Positions 1 to 9,415 are shown, counted from the stretch's first letter. The stretch is DNA of 64,000 nt from CAWBJP01 sp963789165 (GCA_963789165.1 CAWBJP010000010.1:124001-188000); one strand, 5' to 3'. The notes: generated from the letters alone by a model not told the origin. Program-made: numbers and translations.

Positions 1-929
1 TCGTCATAGCCGGCTTCCCGGAAGCCGATGGTGAAGGTCCGCACCGGCCGGCTGCTCTGCGCCTGCATGAGGGCGACGACGGTGGACGAGTCGATCCCCC
101 CGGACAGGAGCGCTCCGAGGGGCACGTCGGCCGTCATACGCAGCCCGACGGCATCGGAGAGCACGGACTCCAGTTCCTCGAGCTTCTCGCCCGCCGCGCC
201 CCGTTCCGCCGCACCCCGCTCGGCCACCTCCCGCAGCGACCAGTAGGACCGGACGGAGGGCACGGCACCATCACCGGGACGAAAGCTCATCAGGCACCCC
301 GGCTCCAGCTTGCGGATCCCGGCATAGATGCAGTGCGGGGCGGGGACGTAGCCATAGCGGAAGAACAGGGCCAGGGCGTCGCGGTCGACGGACGCGTCGA
401 AGGCCGGGTGCTGGTGGAGCGCCTTCAGCTCGGAGGCGAAGAGGAAGACGCCACCGGCAGAGCCGTAGTAGAGGGGCTTCTCCCCCATCCGGTCCCGGGC
501 CAGCCACAACCGGCGTTCGGAGCGGTCCCACAGGGCGATGGCGAACATGCCGTTGAAGCGTCCGAGGGCGCCCTCCACGCCCCAGTCCGACACCGCCGCC
601 AGCAGCACCTCGGTGTCGGAGTGGCCCCGGAAGGTATGGCCTCTCGCCTCCAGCTCCGGACGCAGGCGGGTGAAGTTGTAGATCTCTCCGTTGAAGGCGA
701 CCACCCACCGGCCGTCGGCCGAGAGCATCGGCTGGTGGCCTTCGGGTGACAGGTCGATGATGGACAGCCGGCGATGCCCGAAGGCGACCCCGGAATCGGC
801 GTCGGTCCACACCCCCTGGTCGTCAGGTCCCCGGTGGGCCAGACAATGGGCCATGACCGAGGCGGTGGCGGCGAGATCCTCGGCGTCCGACGCACGCGAC
901 GGGTCGATGAATCCGGCGATGCCGCACAT
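1..929 (-). CDS. asnB: Asparagine synthase (glutamine-hydrolysing), 3' part outside window
   Basis: Class II asparagine synthetase: a glutaminase domain releases ammonia from glutamine and an ATP-dependent synthetase domain amidates aspartate. The reading frame starts MCGIAGF at 929, so Cys2 is the N-terminal nucleophile. HRGPDDQG, the FNGEIYN motif and, near the window edge, the PP-loop SGGIDSS follow. About 310 codons are visible of a family length near 600; the C-terminal part lies beyond position 1. It is the last visible gene of a minus-strand run and begins 18 nt after the WecA-like gene. In polysaccharide clusters such proteins sometimes amidate other carboxyl groups; that alternative is inference. 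Confidence 0.95.
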   Translation of the reverse strand, partial: MCGIAGFIDPSRASDAEDLAATASVMAHCLAHRGPDDQGVWTDADSGVAFGHRRLSIIDLSPEGHQPMLSADGRWVVAFNGEIYNFTRLRPELEARGHTFRGHSDTEVLLAAVSDWGVEGALGRFNGMFAIALWDRSERRLWLARDRMGEKPLYYGSAGGVFLFASELKALHQHPAFDASVDRDALALFFRYGYVPAPHCIYAGIRKLEPGCLMSFRPGDGAVPSVRSYWSLREVAERGAAERGAAGEKLEELESVLSDAVGLRMTADVPLGALLSGGIDSSTVVALMQAQSSRPVRTFTIGFREAGYD

Positions 930-947
930 GGTGGGGCGCTCCCCCGG

Positions 948-2099
948 TCAGCCCGAGGCGGCCCGCCGGCTCCCCGTCGGGGCACTGAACAGGGAGGCGA
1001 CCCGGGCCTGCCGGGTGCGGGGCGCGGTCTCGTCCTCGAGGCCGTGACCCTGGTCCACGATCCGCCACGCCTCCTGGCCCCGGTACACCGGCACGCGGGC
1101 CAGGAGGAGGCCGACGAACAGGGCGGCGGAGAACATGAGCGCGGCGAGCAGGTAGGCCGAGACGCGGTCGACCCGGCTCACCACCAGCGCGATGAGCCCC
1201 GAGCCCACCGCGCCGCTGTAGATGAGGGCCACGGCCACCGGGACGGGGATGCCGATGAACACGAGCCGGTGGCTCATGTGATCACGCCCGCCCTGCATGG
1301 GACTGCGTCCCGTTCGCAGCCGGCAGACGGTGACCAGCGTGGTGTCGAGGATGGCCATCAACAGCACGAGCACGGGCACCAGGAACATGACGTTGGTCGG
1401 TCCGGGGAAGCGGAGCTTGACCCCGAGCACGGCGAGCATGAACCCGAGGAACAGGCTGCCGGCGTCGCCCATGTAGATGCGGGCCGGGTGGAAGTTGTGG
1501 CGCAGGAAGCCCAGCGCGCAACCGGCCAGGGCGGCGGCCAGCCCGGCCACCAGGTACTGCCCGTTGGCGGCGGCGATGACGAAGAACCAACCTGCGCCCA
1601 CCGCGGCCACGCCGGCGGAGAGACCGTCCATGTTGTCCAGCAGGTTGAAGGCGTTGGTGATGCCGACCACCCAGACCACGGTGAAGAGGGCGTCGAGGGC
1701 GTCGTTGGGGAACAGCTCGAGCCCGGCGCCCGTGCGCCACACGACCAGGGCTCCGGCGATCTCGAGGGCCAGGCGGATCCAGGGCGAGAGGCTCTTCCGG
1801 TCGTCCAGGAACCCGACGACGCTCAGCATGACCCCCACCACCAGGATGGCGACGAGCTCGTCGAGGCGGCTGCTGGGCGGTCGCAGCGTGGCGGCGATGG
1901 CCATCACCATGGCGAACGACAGCACGATGGCGAGCCCGCCGAGGTAGGGCACGGGCGACGTGTGGCCCTTGTGCTCCCCGGGAAGGTCGAGGAAACGACC
2001 CCGCAATGCCAGCCGAAGCGCCAGGGGCGTGAACAGCAGCGACAGCGCGGCGGAGCCCACGAACAGGGTGCCGTAGTAGAGAACACTGCCTTCGGACAC
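948..2099 (-). CDS. WecA/TagO-like undecaprenyl-phosphate phosphosugar-1-transferase
   Basis: Integral membrane GT4-superfamily (MraY/WecA) enzyme of 383 residues. It would move a HexNAc-1-phosphate from a UDP-sugar to undecaprenyl phosphate at the inner face of the membrane and so start a glycan chain. About ten hydrophobic segments are evident. Family motifs are present: GEHKGHTSPVPYLGG near the N-terminus, FLDDRKSLSP, NAFNLLDNMDGL and GDAGSLFLGF. A late cytoplasmic loop reads GGRDHMSHRL, close to the His-rich loop of WecA/TagO. It sits between asnB and GT4 genes, which supports a role as initiating transferase. The exact sugar cannot be read from sequence. Confidence 0.9.
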   Translation of the reverse strand: MSEGSVLYYGTLFVGSAALSLLFTPLALRLALRGRFLDLPGEHKGHTSPVPYLGGLAIVLSFAMVMAIAATLRPPSSRLDELVAILVVGVMLSVVGFLDDRKSLSPWIRLALEIAGALVVWRTGAGLELFPNDALDALFTVVWVVGITNAFNLLDNMDGLSAGVAAVGAGWFFVIAAANGQYLVAGLAAALAGCALGFLRHNFHPARIYMGDAGSLFLGFMLAVLGVKLRFPGPTNVMFLVPVLVLLMAILDTTLVTVCRLRTGRSPMQGGRDHMSHRLVFIGIPVPVAVALIYSGAVGSGLIALVVSRVDRVSAYLLAALMFSAALFVGLLLARVPVYRGQEAWRIVDQGHGLEDETAPRTRQARVASLFSAPTGSRRAASG

Positions 2100-2122
2100 C
2101 TACGACCCCCCGACGACGCAGG

Positions 2123-3338
2123 TCATGGAGACACCTTAGGCGAACGGGCCGTTCGAATCGTGACTTCCAGGAGCCGCTCGTAGCGTTCCAGCACCGCAGG
2201 CCACGCGTAGTTCTCCTCGGCGTAGCGCCGCCCGGCGGCGCCCAGACGATGGGCCAGGCCGGGGTCGGTGGTGATCGTCTGCACGGCCGCTTCGAACTCG
2301 GCGAAGCCCCGGTACGGGATCCCGCCGCCACTGCGACGGACCTGACCGTCGAGCACCGGGCAGTGGCCCTGGACCAGGGCCGCCTTGTTCTGGGCCCAGG
2401 CCTCGGTCAGCACCATGGAGAAGCTCTCCCAGTAGGAGGGCTGCGTCAAGGCCACGGCCCCGGCCAGGGCCGAGCGCTTCATGGCCTCGTCCACCACGCC
2501 GGTGAGCATGACGTCCGGATGGGCCGGGAGGGACCGGGCCGGATCGCCCACCAGGACCAGGGCCAGCGGCCCGGGATGGCGGGCCTTATAGGCGGAGAAG
2601 AAGTCATAGAGCTCCTCGGCACCCTTGGCCGCGTCCACTCGTCCCAGGAAGAGGAGGTAGGGCCGGTCGATGCCGTAGGCGGCGCGGAAGGCGGCCTCGT
2701 CCGCACCCGTACCCGCATCCAGGTCGATGCCGATCCCGATGACGGCCGACCGGCCGAGGCGACCGAAGCGGCGGCGCACCAGCGCCCGCTCCTCCTCGGT
2801 GGAGAAGGCGAAGCCCCCCGGGTGGCGGAAGGTCGTGCGGAACAGGGGCAGGGCGAGTGAGGGCTCGTCGTGGGCGGTGGGATGGAGGACGGTGGCGGTC
2901 AGCTCCGAGGCCACCGGGCAGGCCGGCCCACGTCGGGTAGTAGAGGTAGGAGAAGAAGATGGCGACGTCGAACCGGCCTGCGTGCTCGGCCAACCACGGG
3001 ACCAGGTCGGCCAGCAACGGCCCCGAGCTTCTGATCCAGTGCTCCTGGAGGTGGAGGGGGACGGGCCACGAGCCCCAGGGCACCCGGGCGTTGAGCAGCC
3101 CGAAGGACCGGTCGTCGCGCGGCGCGGTCACCGACAACCGGTGCACCGTCACCCCGTCGAGGTCCGCCGTCCCGGCGGCGTAGTCGTCCGTCCAGTCGAC
3201 GTAGCCCCGGGCCCGGCTGGTGAGCACCTCGACGTCGTGTCCCCGCGGCACCAGATGGGTGGCGAACGCCCGGCAGTGCTGCTCCGCCCCGCCGGCCACC
3301 TCCCGCCCGTAGCGCTGGACGACGAAGAGGAGCCGCAC
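2123..3338 (-). pseudogene. GT4 glycosyltransferase with one frame break
   Basis: GT-B fold glycosyltransferase in two overlapping frames. The N-terminal half starts at GTG 3338 (MRLLFVVQRYGREVAGGAE) and reads through YYPTWAGLP near 2920. The C-terminal half continues one frame away with SELTATVLHPTAHDEP, WESFSMVLTEAWA and RSGGGIPYRGF. The intact paralogue at 29887-31095 has the same residues in the same order. Removing one G from the minus-strand sequence at about 2911-2920 restores an alignment without gaps across the junction. It may be a recent pseudogene or a sequence error. It starts 3 nt after the stop of the upstream GT4 gene, so it belongs to the same operon. Confidence 0.82.
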
Positions 3339-3341
3339 CCT

Positions 3342-4421
3342 CTAGGCCACGTCGGCCAGGTGTCCGAGCAGCGTGGCCCGGGCGACACCCGGATCGAAGT
3401 CCATCAGCCGCCGGGTACCGGCCGCTACCAGTTGGCCGCGCAGGGCTTCGTCGCTCAGCACCCGGGCCAGGGCCTCCGCCACCAGCATGGGATCGTCCTC
3501 GGCCGGGAGAAGCAGACCGGCTCCGGCCAGGGTCTCGGGGACGGCGCCGTAGTCGCGGGCCACCACCGGCAGGCCGAAGGCCATCGACTCGATGAGGGGT
3601 ACGCATACCCCTTCGTGCTCCGACAGCGTGACGAAGGCCGCTGCCTTGCGGAAGTACGTAGCCAGCTCGGCGGCCGGCACCCGACCCGGGAACATGGCCC
3701 GGTCCAGGTTCAACTGGCGGACGAAGGCCTCCAGCGCCCACCGGTAGCGATCCGAGGGCGAGGGGCCGACCAGCGCCAGGTGGGCCTCGGGCATCAGATA
3801 GGTGACCAGGAGGTGGTAGGCGGCGAGCAGCAGATCAGGACGCTTGTGGGGCAGGAGCTGGCCGACGAACAAGAGGAGGGGCCCGCCCAGGGACTCGTCC
3901 AGGCGCCGGGTCAGCTCAGCGTCGGGCTCCAGGTCGTGCAGGCGGCTCGTCTCGATCAGCAAGGGCGAGACCCGCACGTCCTGATAGCCGAGCTCCTCCA
4001 GGTCCCGGGCGTTGTAGACCGAGTCGGCCAGGGCGAGGAGAACCCGCTCGCGGAGCGCGACCAGCTCGACCCGGCCGCCGGCCAGAAGCTCGGCGAAGGC
4101 GGGATCGAGGTGGAGGAAGGGACCCGGCGGCGTGATGTTGTGGTACTTGAGGACGAGGCGCTCCCGCCGATCCAGGAGGAACGAGACGACGGCCGCCTCC
4201 CCGATGGAGGCGTGGTAGATCAACAGGTTGTCGCCATTGCGGGCCGAGGGGAGCCGCTCGTACTCCTCCAGGCGGTGCACCTCACCGACCAGCTCCTCGT
4301 GGACGTAGCGGGCGAAGATCTCGGAGGGGCCGACCTGACGCAGGAGGTCCTGGATGGCGAGAGCGTCGTTGGTCACCGCGTCCGCGGGCGAGGCCCCGAC
4401 GACGATCTGGTGGATCTCCAT
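3342..4421 (-). CDS. GT4 family glycosyltransferase
   Basis: Retaining GT-B glycosyltransferase of 359 residues beginning MEIHQIVVGASPADAV. The C-terminal donor-binding half carries LLLFVGQLLPHKRPDLL and the acid-loop motif EHEGVCVPLIESMAFG, with two glutamates seven residues apart as in GT4. The middle reads LVLKYHNITPPGPF, which recurs in the GT4 proteins at 19324 and 20937, so these three form one subfamily. The start is fixed by a TGATG overlap with the methyltransferase gene upstream; a longer in-frame extension into that gene is not plausible. Donor and acceptor are unknown. Confidence 0.9.
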   Translation of the reverse strand: MEIHQIVVGASPADAVTNDALAIQDLLRQVGPSEIFARYVHEELVGEVHRLEEYERLPSARNGDNLLIYHASIGEAAVVSFLLDRRERLVLKYHNITPPGPFLHLDPAFAELLAGGRVELVALRERVLLALADSVYNARDLEELGYQDVRVSPLLIETSRLHDLEPDAELTRRLDESLGGPLLLFVGQLLPHKRPDLLLAAYHLLVTYLMPEAHLALVGPSPSDRYRWALEAFVRQLNLDRAMFPGRVPAAELATYFRKAAAFVTLSEHEGVCVPLIESMAFGLPVVARDYGAVPETLAGAGLLLPAEDDPMLVAEALARVLSDEALRGQLVAAGTRRLMDFDPGVARATLLGHLADVA

Positions 4422-5605
4422 CAGCGGGTGGCGACGAGCAGGTAGTCCTGGGGCGCGAACAGGAGTTGGTTGAGCCGACGGTTGTTGGCGTCGGCGGCCG
4501 GGTCGTCCACCTCGGCCATCACGTCGCCTTCGGGTGGCGGGGAGCGCCAGTCGATGTCGACGGCGGTAAAGCCCGCCTCTTTGAACAGGAACATGAGATA
4601 GGCCGGGTGGACCGGCCGCAGGTGGGTCGGGTCGACGTAGAAGGCGTGCGCGAAGACGTAGAGAGACTGGGGATTGACCGTCTCCACCAGGACCTTGCCT
4701 CCGGGGCGCAGCTTGGCCGTGGCCAGATCGACCAGGTCGACGACCTCCTGGGGGGTGAGGTGCTCCACCACCTGGATGAGCACCAGGCCACCGAGGGACT
4801 CGTCGTCCATGCGCTGCAGCAGCCGCAGCCCGTCGCCGTGCTCCACGGGCAGGCCCCGGTCGGTGGCCGCCTTCACCAGCTCGGCGTCGAGGTCGACACC
4901 CCACACCTCGACCCCCATGCCGGAGAGAAGCTCCACGAACTCTCCCCGCCCGCAGCCCACGTCGAAAACGGGACCGCAGCCGGCCAGGCGGCCGGCGACG
5001 TCGCGGTAACGGGCGAGCAGGTCCTCGCGCGATCCCCGGAACTCCTCCTCGAAGCGCACGGACGAATACCAGGGGCGGAAGACATTGCGCCCGTCGGCCG
5101 GAAGCGCGGCGGGAACGGCCACGCCGGCCGCGCCCAGAGCCGCGGCCCGCTCCTGGGCCGCCTGGCGATCGATGACCGCGGCAACCTGGGCGGCGAGGTC
5201 CTCCCGGACCTCCCGGGTGAGGTCCTCGACCGCGATGGTCAGGGCCTCGAGGGCCTGGCGGACCGGCTCGGCGAAGGACTGGACCTGCTCCAGGACGCCC
5301 TGGGTCTGGCGAGCCACCAGCTTGGCCACCGCCTTGTGGAGCGCGGCGCCGGCGGGCACCTGGGAGTCGAGCGGAATCCGGTCGCGCCGCAGCGGCAGCG
5401 CCTCCTCGACCTGGGCCAGGGGGCCCCGCAGGTCCACGGGCCGGGGCGGCTCCAACCGGCGGGCCAGCAGCCGCCGGAAATGAGCGGCCAGGTCCTCTTC
5501 CAACCCGGCCGGGTACTGGCCCGCCCGCCGCCGCTCCTCCACCTTGGCTCGCAGCTCGGCCACCAGGGCGTCGACGTCGGGCTTCCCGTCCTGGTCAGAG
5601 GGCAT
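4421..5605 (-). CDS. SAM-dependent methyltransferase with long helical N-terminal region
   Basis: This 394-residue protein has two parts. Residues 1 to about 190 are charged and helical, starting with a segment like VDALVAELRAKVEERRR and containing VARQTQGVLEQVQSF. The C-terminal half is a class I methyltransferase: FDVGCGRGEFVELL (SAM loop), WGVDLDAELV, VVEHL, LRPGGKVLVETVNP. The helical part recurs without the methyltransferase in the protein at 29384. Helical spacer plus methyltransferase next to glycosyltransferases recalls WbdD-type chain terminators, which cap a glycan and set its length; no kinase domain is seen, so that role is inference. It is coupled to the downstream GT4 gene by a one-base stop/start overlap. 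Confidence 0.88.
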   Translation of the reverse strand: MPSDQDGKPDVDALVAELRAKVEERRRAGQYPAGLEEDLAAHFRRLLARRLEPPRPVDLRGPLAQVEEALPLRRDRIPLDSQVPAGAALHKAVAKLVARQTQGVLEQVQSFAEPVRQALEALTIAVEDLTREVREDLAAQVAAVIDRQAAQERAAALGAAGVAVPAALPADGRNVFRPWYSSVRFEEEFRGSREDLLARYRDVAGRLAGCGPVFDVGCGRGEFVELLSGMGVEVWGVDLDAELVKAATDRGLPVEHGDGLRLLQRMDDESLGGLVLIQVVEHLTPQEVVDLVDLATAKLRPGGKVLVETVNPQSLYVFAHAFYVDPTHLRPVHPAYLMFLFKEAGFTAVDIDWRSPPPEGDVMAEVDDPAADANNRRLNQLLFAPQDYLLVATR

Positions 5606-5634
5606 CAGGACCTGCGAAGCAGGGACTGGCGGCT

Positions 5635-5687
5635 GGGGCTGGGGCCCCCGGCCGCAGAGCGATGAGCCGCCAGGCGAAGAGCCATGA
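5635..5687 (+). repeat. 53-bp dispersed repeat, copy 1
   Basis: This stretch matches 52423-52475 in the opposite orientation at about 45 of 53 positions, and the last 29 bases are identical. Both copies read ATGAGCCGCCAGGCGAAGAG on the strand antisense to the neighbouring genes, with a G/C-rich block before it. This copy lies in the gap between the subtilase and the methyltransferase gene. Whether the short MSRQAKSH reading frame matters is unknown. Confidence 0.75.
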
Positions 5688-5748
5688 TCACAGTGGGATG
5701 GTAGTGGCGGTGCCCCGCGGGCCGGAGGATCAGGCCGGCCCGCTGAGA

Positions 5749-7953
5749 TCAGCGAGCGGCGAAGCCGACCACCGGGCGGCTGAGCGGTGTCCCGCCCACA
5801 TGGCCGAGAGCCGGGGCCGTGCCGAAGGGATAGACGGTGCCGTTGGCGCCCGTGAGCCAGTAGCCGGTGCCGGCGCCCGAGGGCGAGATGGACACGACGT
5901 CGGTGATGCCCTTGCCGCCGGTCGACCCGAGGAAGCGGGCGTCACCGAAGGTAAAGATGCCCCCGTCCGACGCCACCAGCCAGTAGCCGTTCCCGCTCGG
6001 CGTGGAGGCCATCCCCACGATCGGCCGGTTCAGGACGACCGCACCGGTGGAGCCGAGGAAGCGGGCGTCGCCGAAGGCGAAGATGCCCCCGTCCGAGGCC
6101 ACGAGCCAGTAGCCGTTCCCGCTCGGCGTGGGCGTCATGCCCACGATGGGCCGGTTGAGGCGCATGGCGCCGGTGGACCCGAAGAAGCCGGCGTCACCGA
6201 AGGTGAAGATCCCGCCATCAGACGCCACCAGCCAGTAGCCCCGCCCACTGGGGGTGGCGGCCATGCCCACGATCGGCTTGTTCAGTGGGGCGGCGCCCGT
6301 CGAGCCATAGAAGCCGGCGTCGCCGAAGGTGAAGATCCCGCCATCAGAGGCCACCAGCCAGTAGCCCGTCCCTCCTGGTCTGCCTCCCATGCCCACGATG
6401 GGCTTGTTGAGGCGCATGGCCCCGGTGGAGCCCAGGAACCGGGCGTCGCCGAAGGAGAAGATGCCGCCGTCCGAACCCACCAACCAGTAACCCTCGCGGT
6501 TGGGGTTGGCCGGCTGGGGCGATGGCGCGGCCGGCGCCGGGGTGGCGGCGGTGGGCGCCGGGTTGGTCCCCCCGGTGGAGGTGGGGCCCGGGGCCGGAGA
6601 CGGAATGGCGGCCGGGTCGGGCACGGTCCCCGGCGGGGCGGCCGCCTGGTAGCCGACAGCTTTGGCCACATCGAGGCGGCCGGCCTCGAAGTCGACGCCG
6701 GTGCCGGCGACGGGCGCCGCGCTCTGCTTGAGACGGGCCGCCACCTGGGTGGCGGTCAGGTCCGGCTCCGCCGCCATGACCAGGGCGGCGGCGGCGGACA
6801 CGAAGGGCGCCGCGAATGACGTCCCCGACGGAGAGGACCAGCAGTCGCAGCGGGGAGCCACGCTCAGCACGCTGACCCCGGGGGCGGCCAGGTCGACCCA
6901 GGTCCCGTGGTTGGAGAAGGAGGCGAGCGCGTCTGAGTGGTCCACGGCCGCCACCGACACCACCCCGGGGAAGTTCGCCGGATATCCGGGTGTTCCCCGG
7001 CTCTGGTTGCCGGCGGCCGCCACCACCAGGACCCCGTTGGACTGGGCGTAGTCGATGGCGTCGCGCAGTTCCGCGGAGACGTCGTCGGCACTCTCGAGAT
7101 CCTGCTGGAGCGACAGGTTGACGACCCGCACCCTGGAGCCGGTGCACGGGGTGGTGGCGGTCTCGCAGTAGTCGACGGCGTAGCGGATGCCGGCCGCGAT
7201 CTCGCTGGCGAAGCCCTTGCCGTCGGCGTCGAGGACCCGCACCGACAGGACCCGCGTGGCCCACCCAAGGCCGGCGATGCCCTTGCCGTTGTCGGGTTGG
7301 GCGGCGATGAGGCCGGCTACGGCGGTGCCGTGCCCGGAGTCGTCGGGGGCGGTGTCGCCGGAGAAGTTCCGGCCTTCGATCACCTTGCCGATGAGGTCAG
7401 GCTGGTTCACGTCGACGTCGGTATCGATCACGGCCACCAGCACGTCGGGGCTGCCTTTGGTAATGCTCCAGGCGTCGGGCGCCCCGATCTGGAACATCTC
7501 CGTCTGGCTGAGACGGACCGTCGAGGGGGGGTCGCCGTTGGGGTTTTCGAACTCCAGGGTGCAGCCGGAGAAGCACTCCTCGTTGGGGGTCACCGCCGCG
7601 GTGGACACCTCAGCGGCAGAGAAGCCGATGTCGGCTTCGGCCAGATCAACCTCGGGCCGGCTTCGCAGGCGCCCGAGCACCTCGTCCACCTGGCTCTCGG
7701 CCACCTCGACGGAGAACACCCCGGGCCGGCTCCGACCCACGTGGCGGGCGCCCACGGCCCCGGCCAGGCTCTGCTCGCCGGCGGCGCTGGTCGGTTGCTC
7801 CAGGCGCACGAGGAGGCGCCTGGTGGCCTCGGAGGCGGACGGGGACACGGTATCGGCCAGCGCGGCGGGAACGCCCGCCAGGAGGAGGCAGGCGACGGCG
7901 GCCCACGCGACTGCACGAGGGCGCACCACCCCTCCCCCAGCTCGGATACTCAT
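5749..7953 (-). CDS. Secreted S8 (subtilisin-like) serine protease with six C-terminal repeats
   Basis: A 734-residue exported subtilase. Residues 12-33 form a signal peptide ending near AALA, followed by a propeptide-like region. The catalytic triad is visible as D177 (VAVIDTDVDV), H208 (DDSGHGTAVAG) and S379 (PSGTSFAAPF), with the oxyanion Asn in AAGNQS. A Pro/Ala-rich linker leads to six units of a roughly 42-residue repeat of type GYWLVASDGGIFTFGDA. The start at 7953 is chosen because GGGAGAGGGG lies just upstream and the signal peptide follows at once; the frame is open further upstream but lacks such features. It probably trims or degrades proteins at the cell surface, with the repeats as an attachment or binding module (inference). 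Confidence 0.93.
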   Translation of the reverse strand: MSIRAGGGVVRPRAVAWAAVACLLLAGVPAALADTVSPSASEATRRLLVRLEQPTSAAGEQSLAGAVGARHVGRSRPGVFSVEVAESQVDEVLGRLRSRPEVDLAEADIGFSAAEVSTAAVTPNEECFSGCTLEFENPNGDPPSTVRLSQTEMFQIGAPDAWSITKGSPDVLVAVIDTDVDVNQPDLIGKVIEGRNFSGDTAPDDSGHGTAVAGLIAAQPDNGKGIAGLGWATRVLSVRVLDADGKGFASEIAAGIRYAVDYCETATTPCTGSRVRVVNLSLQQDLESADDVSAELRDAIDYAQSNGVLVVAAAGNQSRGTPGYPANFPGVVSVAAVDHSDALASFSNHGTWVDLAAPGVSVLSVAPRCDCWSSPSGTSFAAPFVSAAAALVMAAEPDLTATQVAARLKQSAAPVAGTGVDFEAGRLDVAKAVGYQAAAPPGTVPDPAAIPSPAPGPTSTGGTNPAPTAATPAPAAPSPQPANPNREGYWLVGSDGGIFSFGDARFLGSTGAMRLNKPIVGMGGRPGGTGYWLVASDGGIFTFGDAGFYGSTGAAPLNKPIVGMAATPSGRGYWLVASDGGIFTFGDAGFFGSTGAMRLNRPIVGMTPTPSGNGYWLVASDGGIFAFGDARFLGSTGAVVLNRPIVGMASTPSGNGYWLVASDGGIFTFGDARFLGSTGGKGITDVVSISPSGAGTGYWLTGANGTVYPFGTAPALGHVGGTPLSRPVVGFAAR
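5752..6492 (-). repeat. Six tandem 42-residue (about 126-bp) GYWLVASDGG units in the subtilase
   Basis: Five regular units and a diverged last unit each contain GYWLV.SDGGIF.FGDA.F.GSTGA followed by LN.PIVGM and a short PSG loop. Central units are nearly identical at DNA level, so recombination between them is likely. The same array, also with six units, ends the proteins at 9416-11471 and 11468-13294. Confidence 0.9.
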
Positions 7954-8159
7954 GTAGCCCCTCTCCCTTTGGCCCTCGAGCGGCGAACCTTTCGTCCCCG
8001 GTGGCACCCATTGGGGGGGCTCGCCAGCCGGGGCGAAACGGACGAGCCACGGCCAAGCGGTCGCCGGGGGCGAACTGCTCACCAGGGAGTTACGGCGCGA
8101 GGGGGCCGGGTTCCTCCTTCTGGGACTCCCCGGGACGCCAGGGTGGAGAGGGGACGAAG

Positions 8160-8165
8160 TATCGT
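8160..8165 (+). promoter_or_regulatory. Putative -10 box (TATCGT) of the epimerase gene
   Basis: TATCGT lies 10 nt before the ATG at 8176. No Shine-Dalgarno sequence lies between them, which suggests a leaderless or nearly leaderless transcript. Confidence 0.45.
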
Positions 8166-8175
8166 TTCCCTGCTC

Positions 8176-9120
8176 ATGAAGACGCTCGTGACCGGCGGGG
8201 CCGGCTTCATCGGGTCCCATCTGGTCGACCGGCTGCTCGGCCTGGGCCACACCGTTGATGTGGTGGACGTCCTCTCCACCGGGTCATTAGCCAATCTCGA
8301 ACCGGCGAGGACCTCCGCGTCCAACCGGTTGTGGTTCGTCCAGAAGGACGTCCGTGACCCCGACCTGGTCGACCTGATCGCCGAGCGCCGTCCCGAAGTC
8401 GTCTACCACCTCGCGGCCCAGGCTGACGTCCGCGTCTCGGTGGCGCGGCCCGCGTTCGACGCCGAGGTGAACGTCATCGGTTCCCTCAACGTCTTCGAAG
8501 GCGCCGTCCGGGCCGGCGCCCGGAAGGTGGTCCTGGCCGGCTCGGGCGGGACGCTGTACGGGGTCCCCGATTCCATACCCACGGCAGAGACGGCCGCCCA
8601 GCGACCGGTCTCACCCTACGGCGTGGCAAAGAAGGCGGCGGGCGACTACCTCCACTACTACGGGGAGCAGTACGGCCTGGACTCCACGATCCTGGCCCTG
8701 GCCAACATCTACGGCCCCCGCCAGGACCCCTACGGCGAGGCCGGGGTGGTGGCGATCTTCGGGAGCATGCTGCTGGCCGGGAAGACCCCGACCATCTTCG
8801 GGGACGGAGAGCAGACCCGCGACTTCGTCTATGTCGGTGACGTCGCCGACGCCTTCGTGCTGGCCCTGGAGCAGGGAAGCGGCGTTCTGGCCAACATCGG
8901 GACGGGGCGGGAGACGACCGTCAACCAGTTGTTCTCCACCATGGCCTCCCTCACCGGGTCGGGAGAGCCGGCCGTCTACGCCCCGCCCCGGGCGGGCGAG
9001 GTCCGGCGGTCGGCGCTCGACGCCTCTCTGGCCCGGCAGATCCTCGGCTGGACGGCCACGACGTCACTCCCTGCGGGCCTGCAGCAGACCCTCGGCTGGC
9101 TCCGGCTCACGGCCTCCTGA
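8176..9120 (+). CDS. NAD-dependent sugar epimerase/dehydratase (UDP-glucose 4-epimerase-like)
   Basis: Extended short-chain dehydrogenase of 314 residues acting on a nucleotide sugar in the cytoplasm. It begins MKTLVTGGAGFIGSHLVD (Rossmann GGxGxxG). The catalytic Tyr-Lys pair is in SPYGVAKKAAGD, and the Ser/Thr position is filled within GSGGTLYG. NIYGPRQDPYGEAGVV and FGDGEQTRDFVYVGDVADA are typical of GalE-like members. It stands alone between two minus-strand secreted-protein genes. It could be a UDP-glucose 4-epimerase or a related epimerase feeding the surrounding polysaccharide genes. Confidence 0.9.
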   Translation: MKTLVTGGAGFIGSHLVDRLLGLGHTVDVVDVLSTGSLANLEPARTSASNRLWFVQKDVRDPDLVDLIAERRPEVVYHLAAQADVRVSVARPAFDAEVNVIGSLNVFEGAVRAGARKVVLAGSGGTLYGVPDSIPTAETAAQRPVSPYGVAKKAAGDYLHYYGEQYGLDSTILALANIYGPRQDPYGEAGVVAIFGSMLLAGKTPTIFGDGEQTRDFVYVGDVADAFVLALEQGSGVLANIGTGRETTVNQLFSTMASLTGSGEPAVYAPPRAGEVRRSALDASLARQILGWTATTSLPAGLQQTLGWLRLTAS

Positions 9121-9211
9121 GCCCGAATCGAACCCGCTGTCTCACCCCGTCGGTATGTTGTCGACCGGCCACGGCAACGGTGCTGGGCCGGCCGGTAAGC
9201 TGGGAGGCGGT

Positions 9212-9409
9212 ATGGAGACATTCCTTGGAGCGCTGGGAGTCGTCGTCACCCTCTTTGTCGCCCTCCGGACGGAATTCCGTTCAGAGATCAAGGAGCTGCG
9301 TGGCGAGATCCGGGACCTGAGGAACGAGCTCGGCGGCAAGCTGGACCGCTTGAGCGAACAGCTGCTGCAACACGTCCAACAGGGACACCCGCCCCACCAG
9401 GCAGCCTGA
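9212..9409 (+). CDS. Small membrane-anchored coiled-coil protein
   Basis: A 65-residue protein starting METFLGALGVVVTLFVALR, a single N-terminal transmembrane helix. A charged heptad-like helix follows (EIKELRGEIRDLRNELGGK). GGGAGG lies about 4 nt before the ATG at 9212, which supports translation. It ends 6 nt before the convergent SpoIID gene. No family is recognised; a membrane scaffold or spacer is the most that can be said. Confidence 0.6.
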   Translation: METFLGALGVVVTLFVALRTEFRSEIKELRGEIRDLRNELGGKLDRLSEQLLQHVQQGHPPHQAA

Positions 9410-9415
9410 TCCGGG

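Noticed and set aside
774..2183. Plus-strand open frame of 469 codons opposite the WecA-like gene
   Set aside because: Composition is His/Gln/Glu/Gly-rich without any family motif and it is the reverse of a clear transmembrane enzyme; in high-GC DNA such antisense frames are expected. The same holds for 2727-4445, 4466-5665, 6937-8170, 12263-13393, 47474-49387 and 53465-55825.
5900..6490. Regular direct repeats resembling a CRISPR array
   Set aside because: The period is about 126 bp, there are no unique spacers, and the repeats encode protein units in frame. The arrays at 9419-10192 and 11480-12255 are the same.
5749..8250. Longer start for the subtilase, about 100 codons upstream of 7953
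   Set aside because: The extra residues contain no signal peptide, while ATG 7953 has a purine-rich ribosome-binding site and a signal peptide directly after it.
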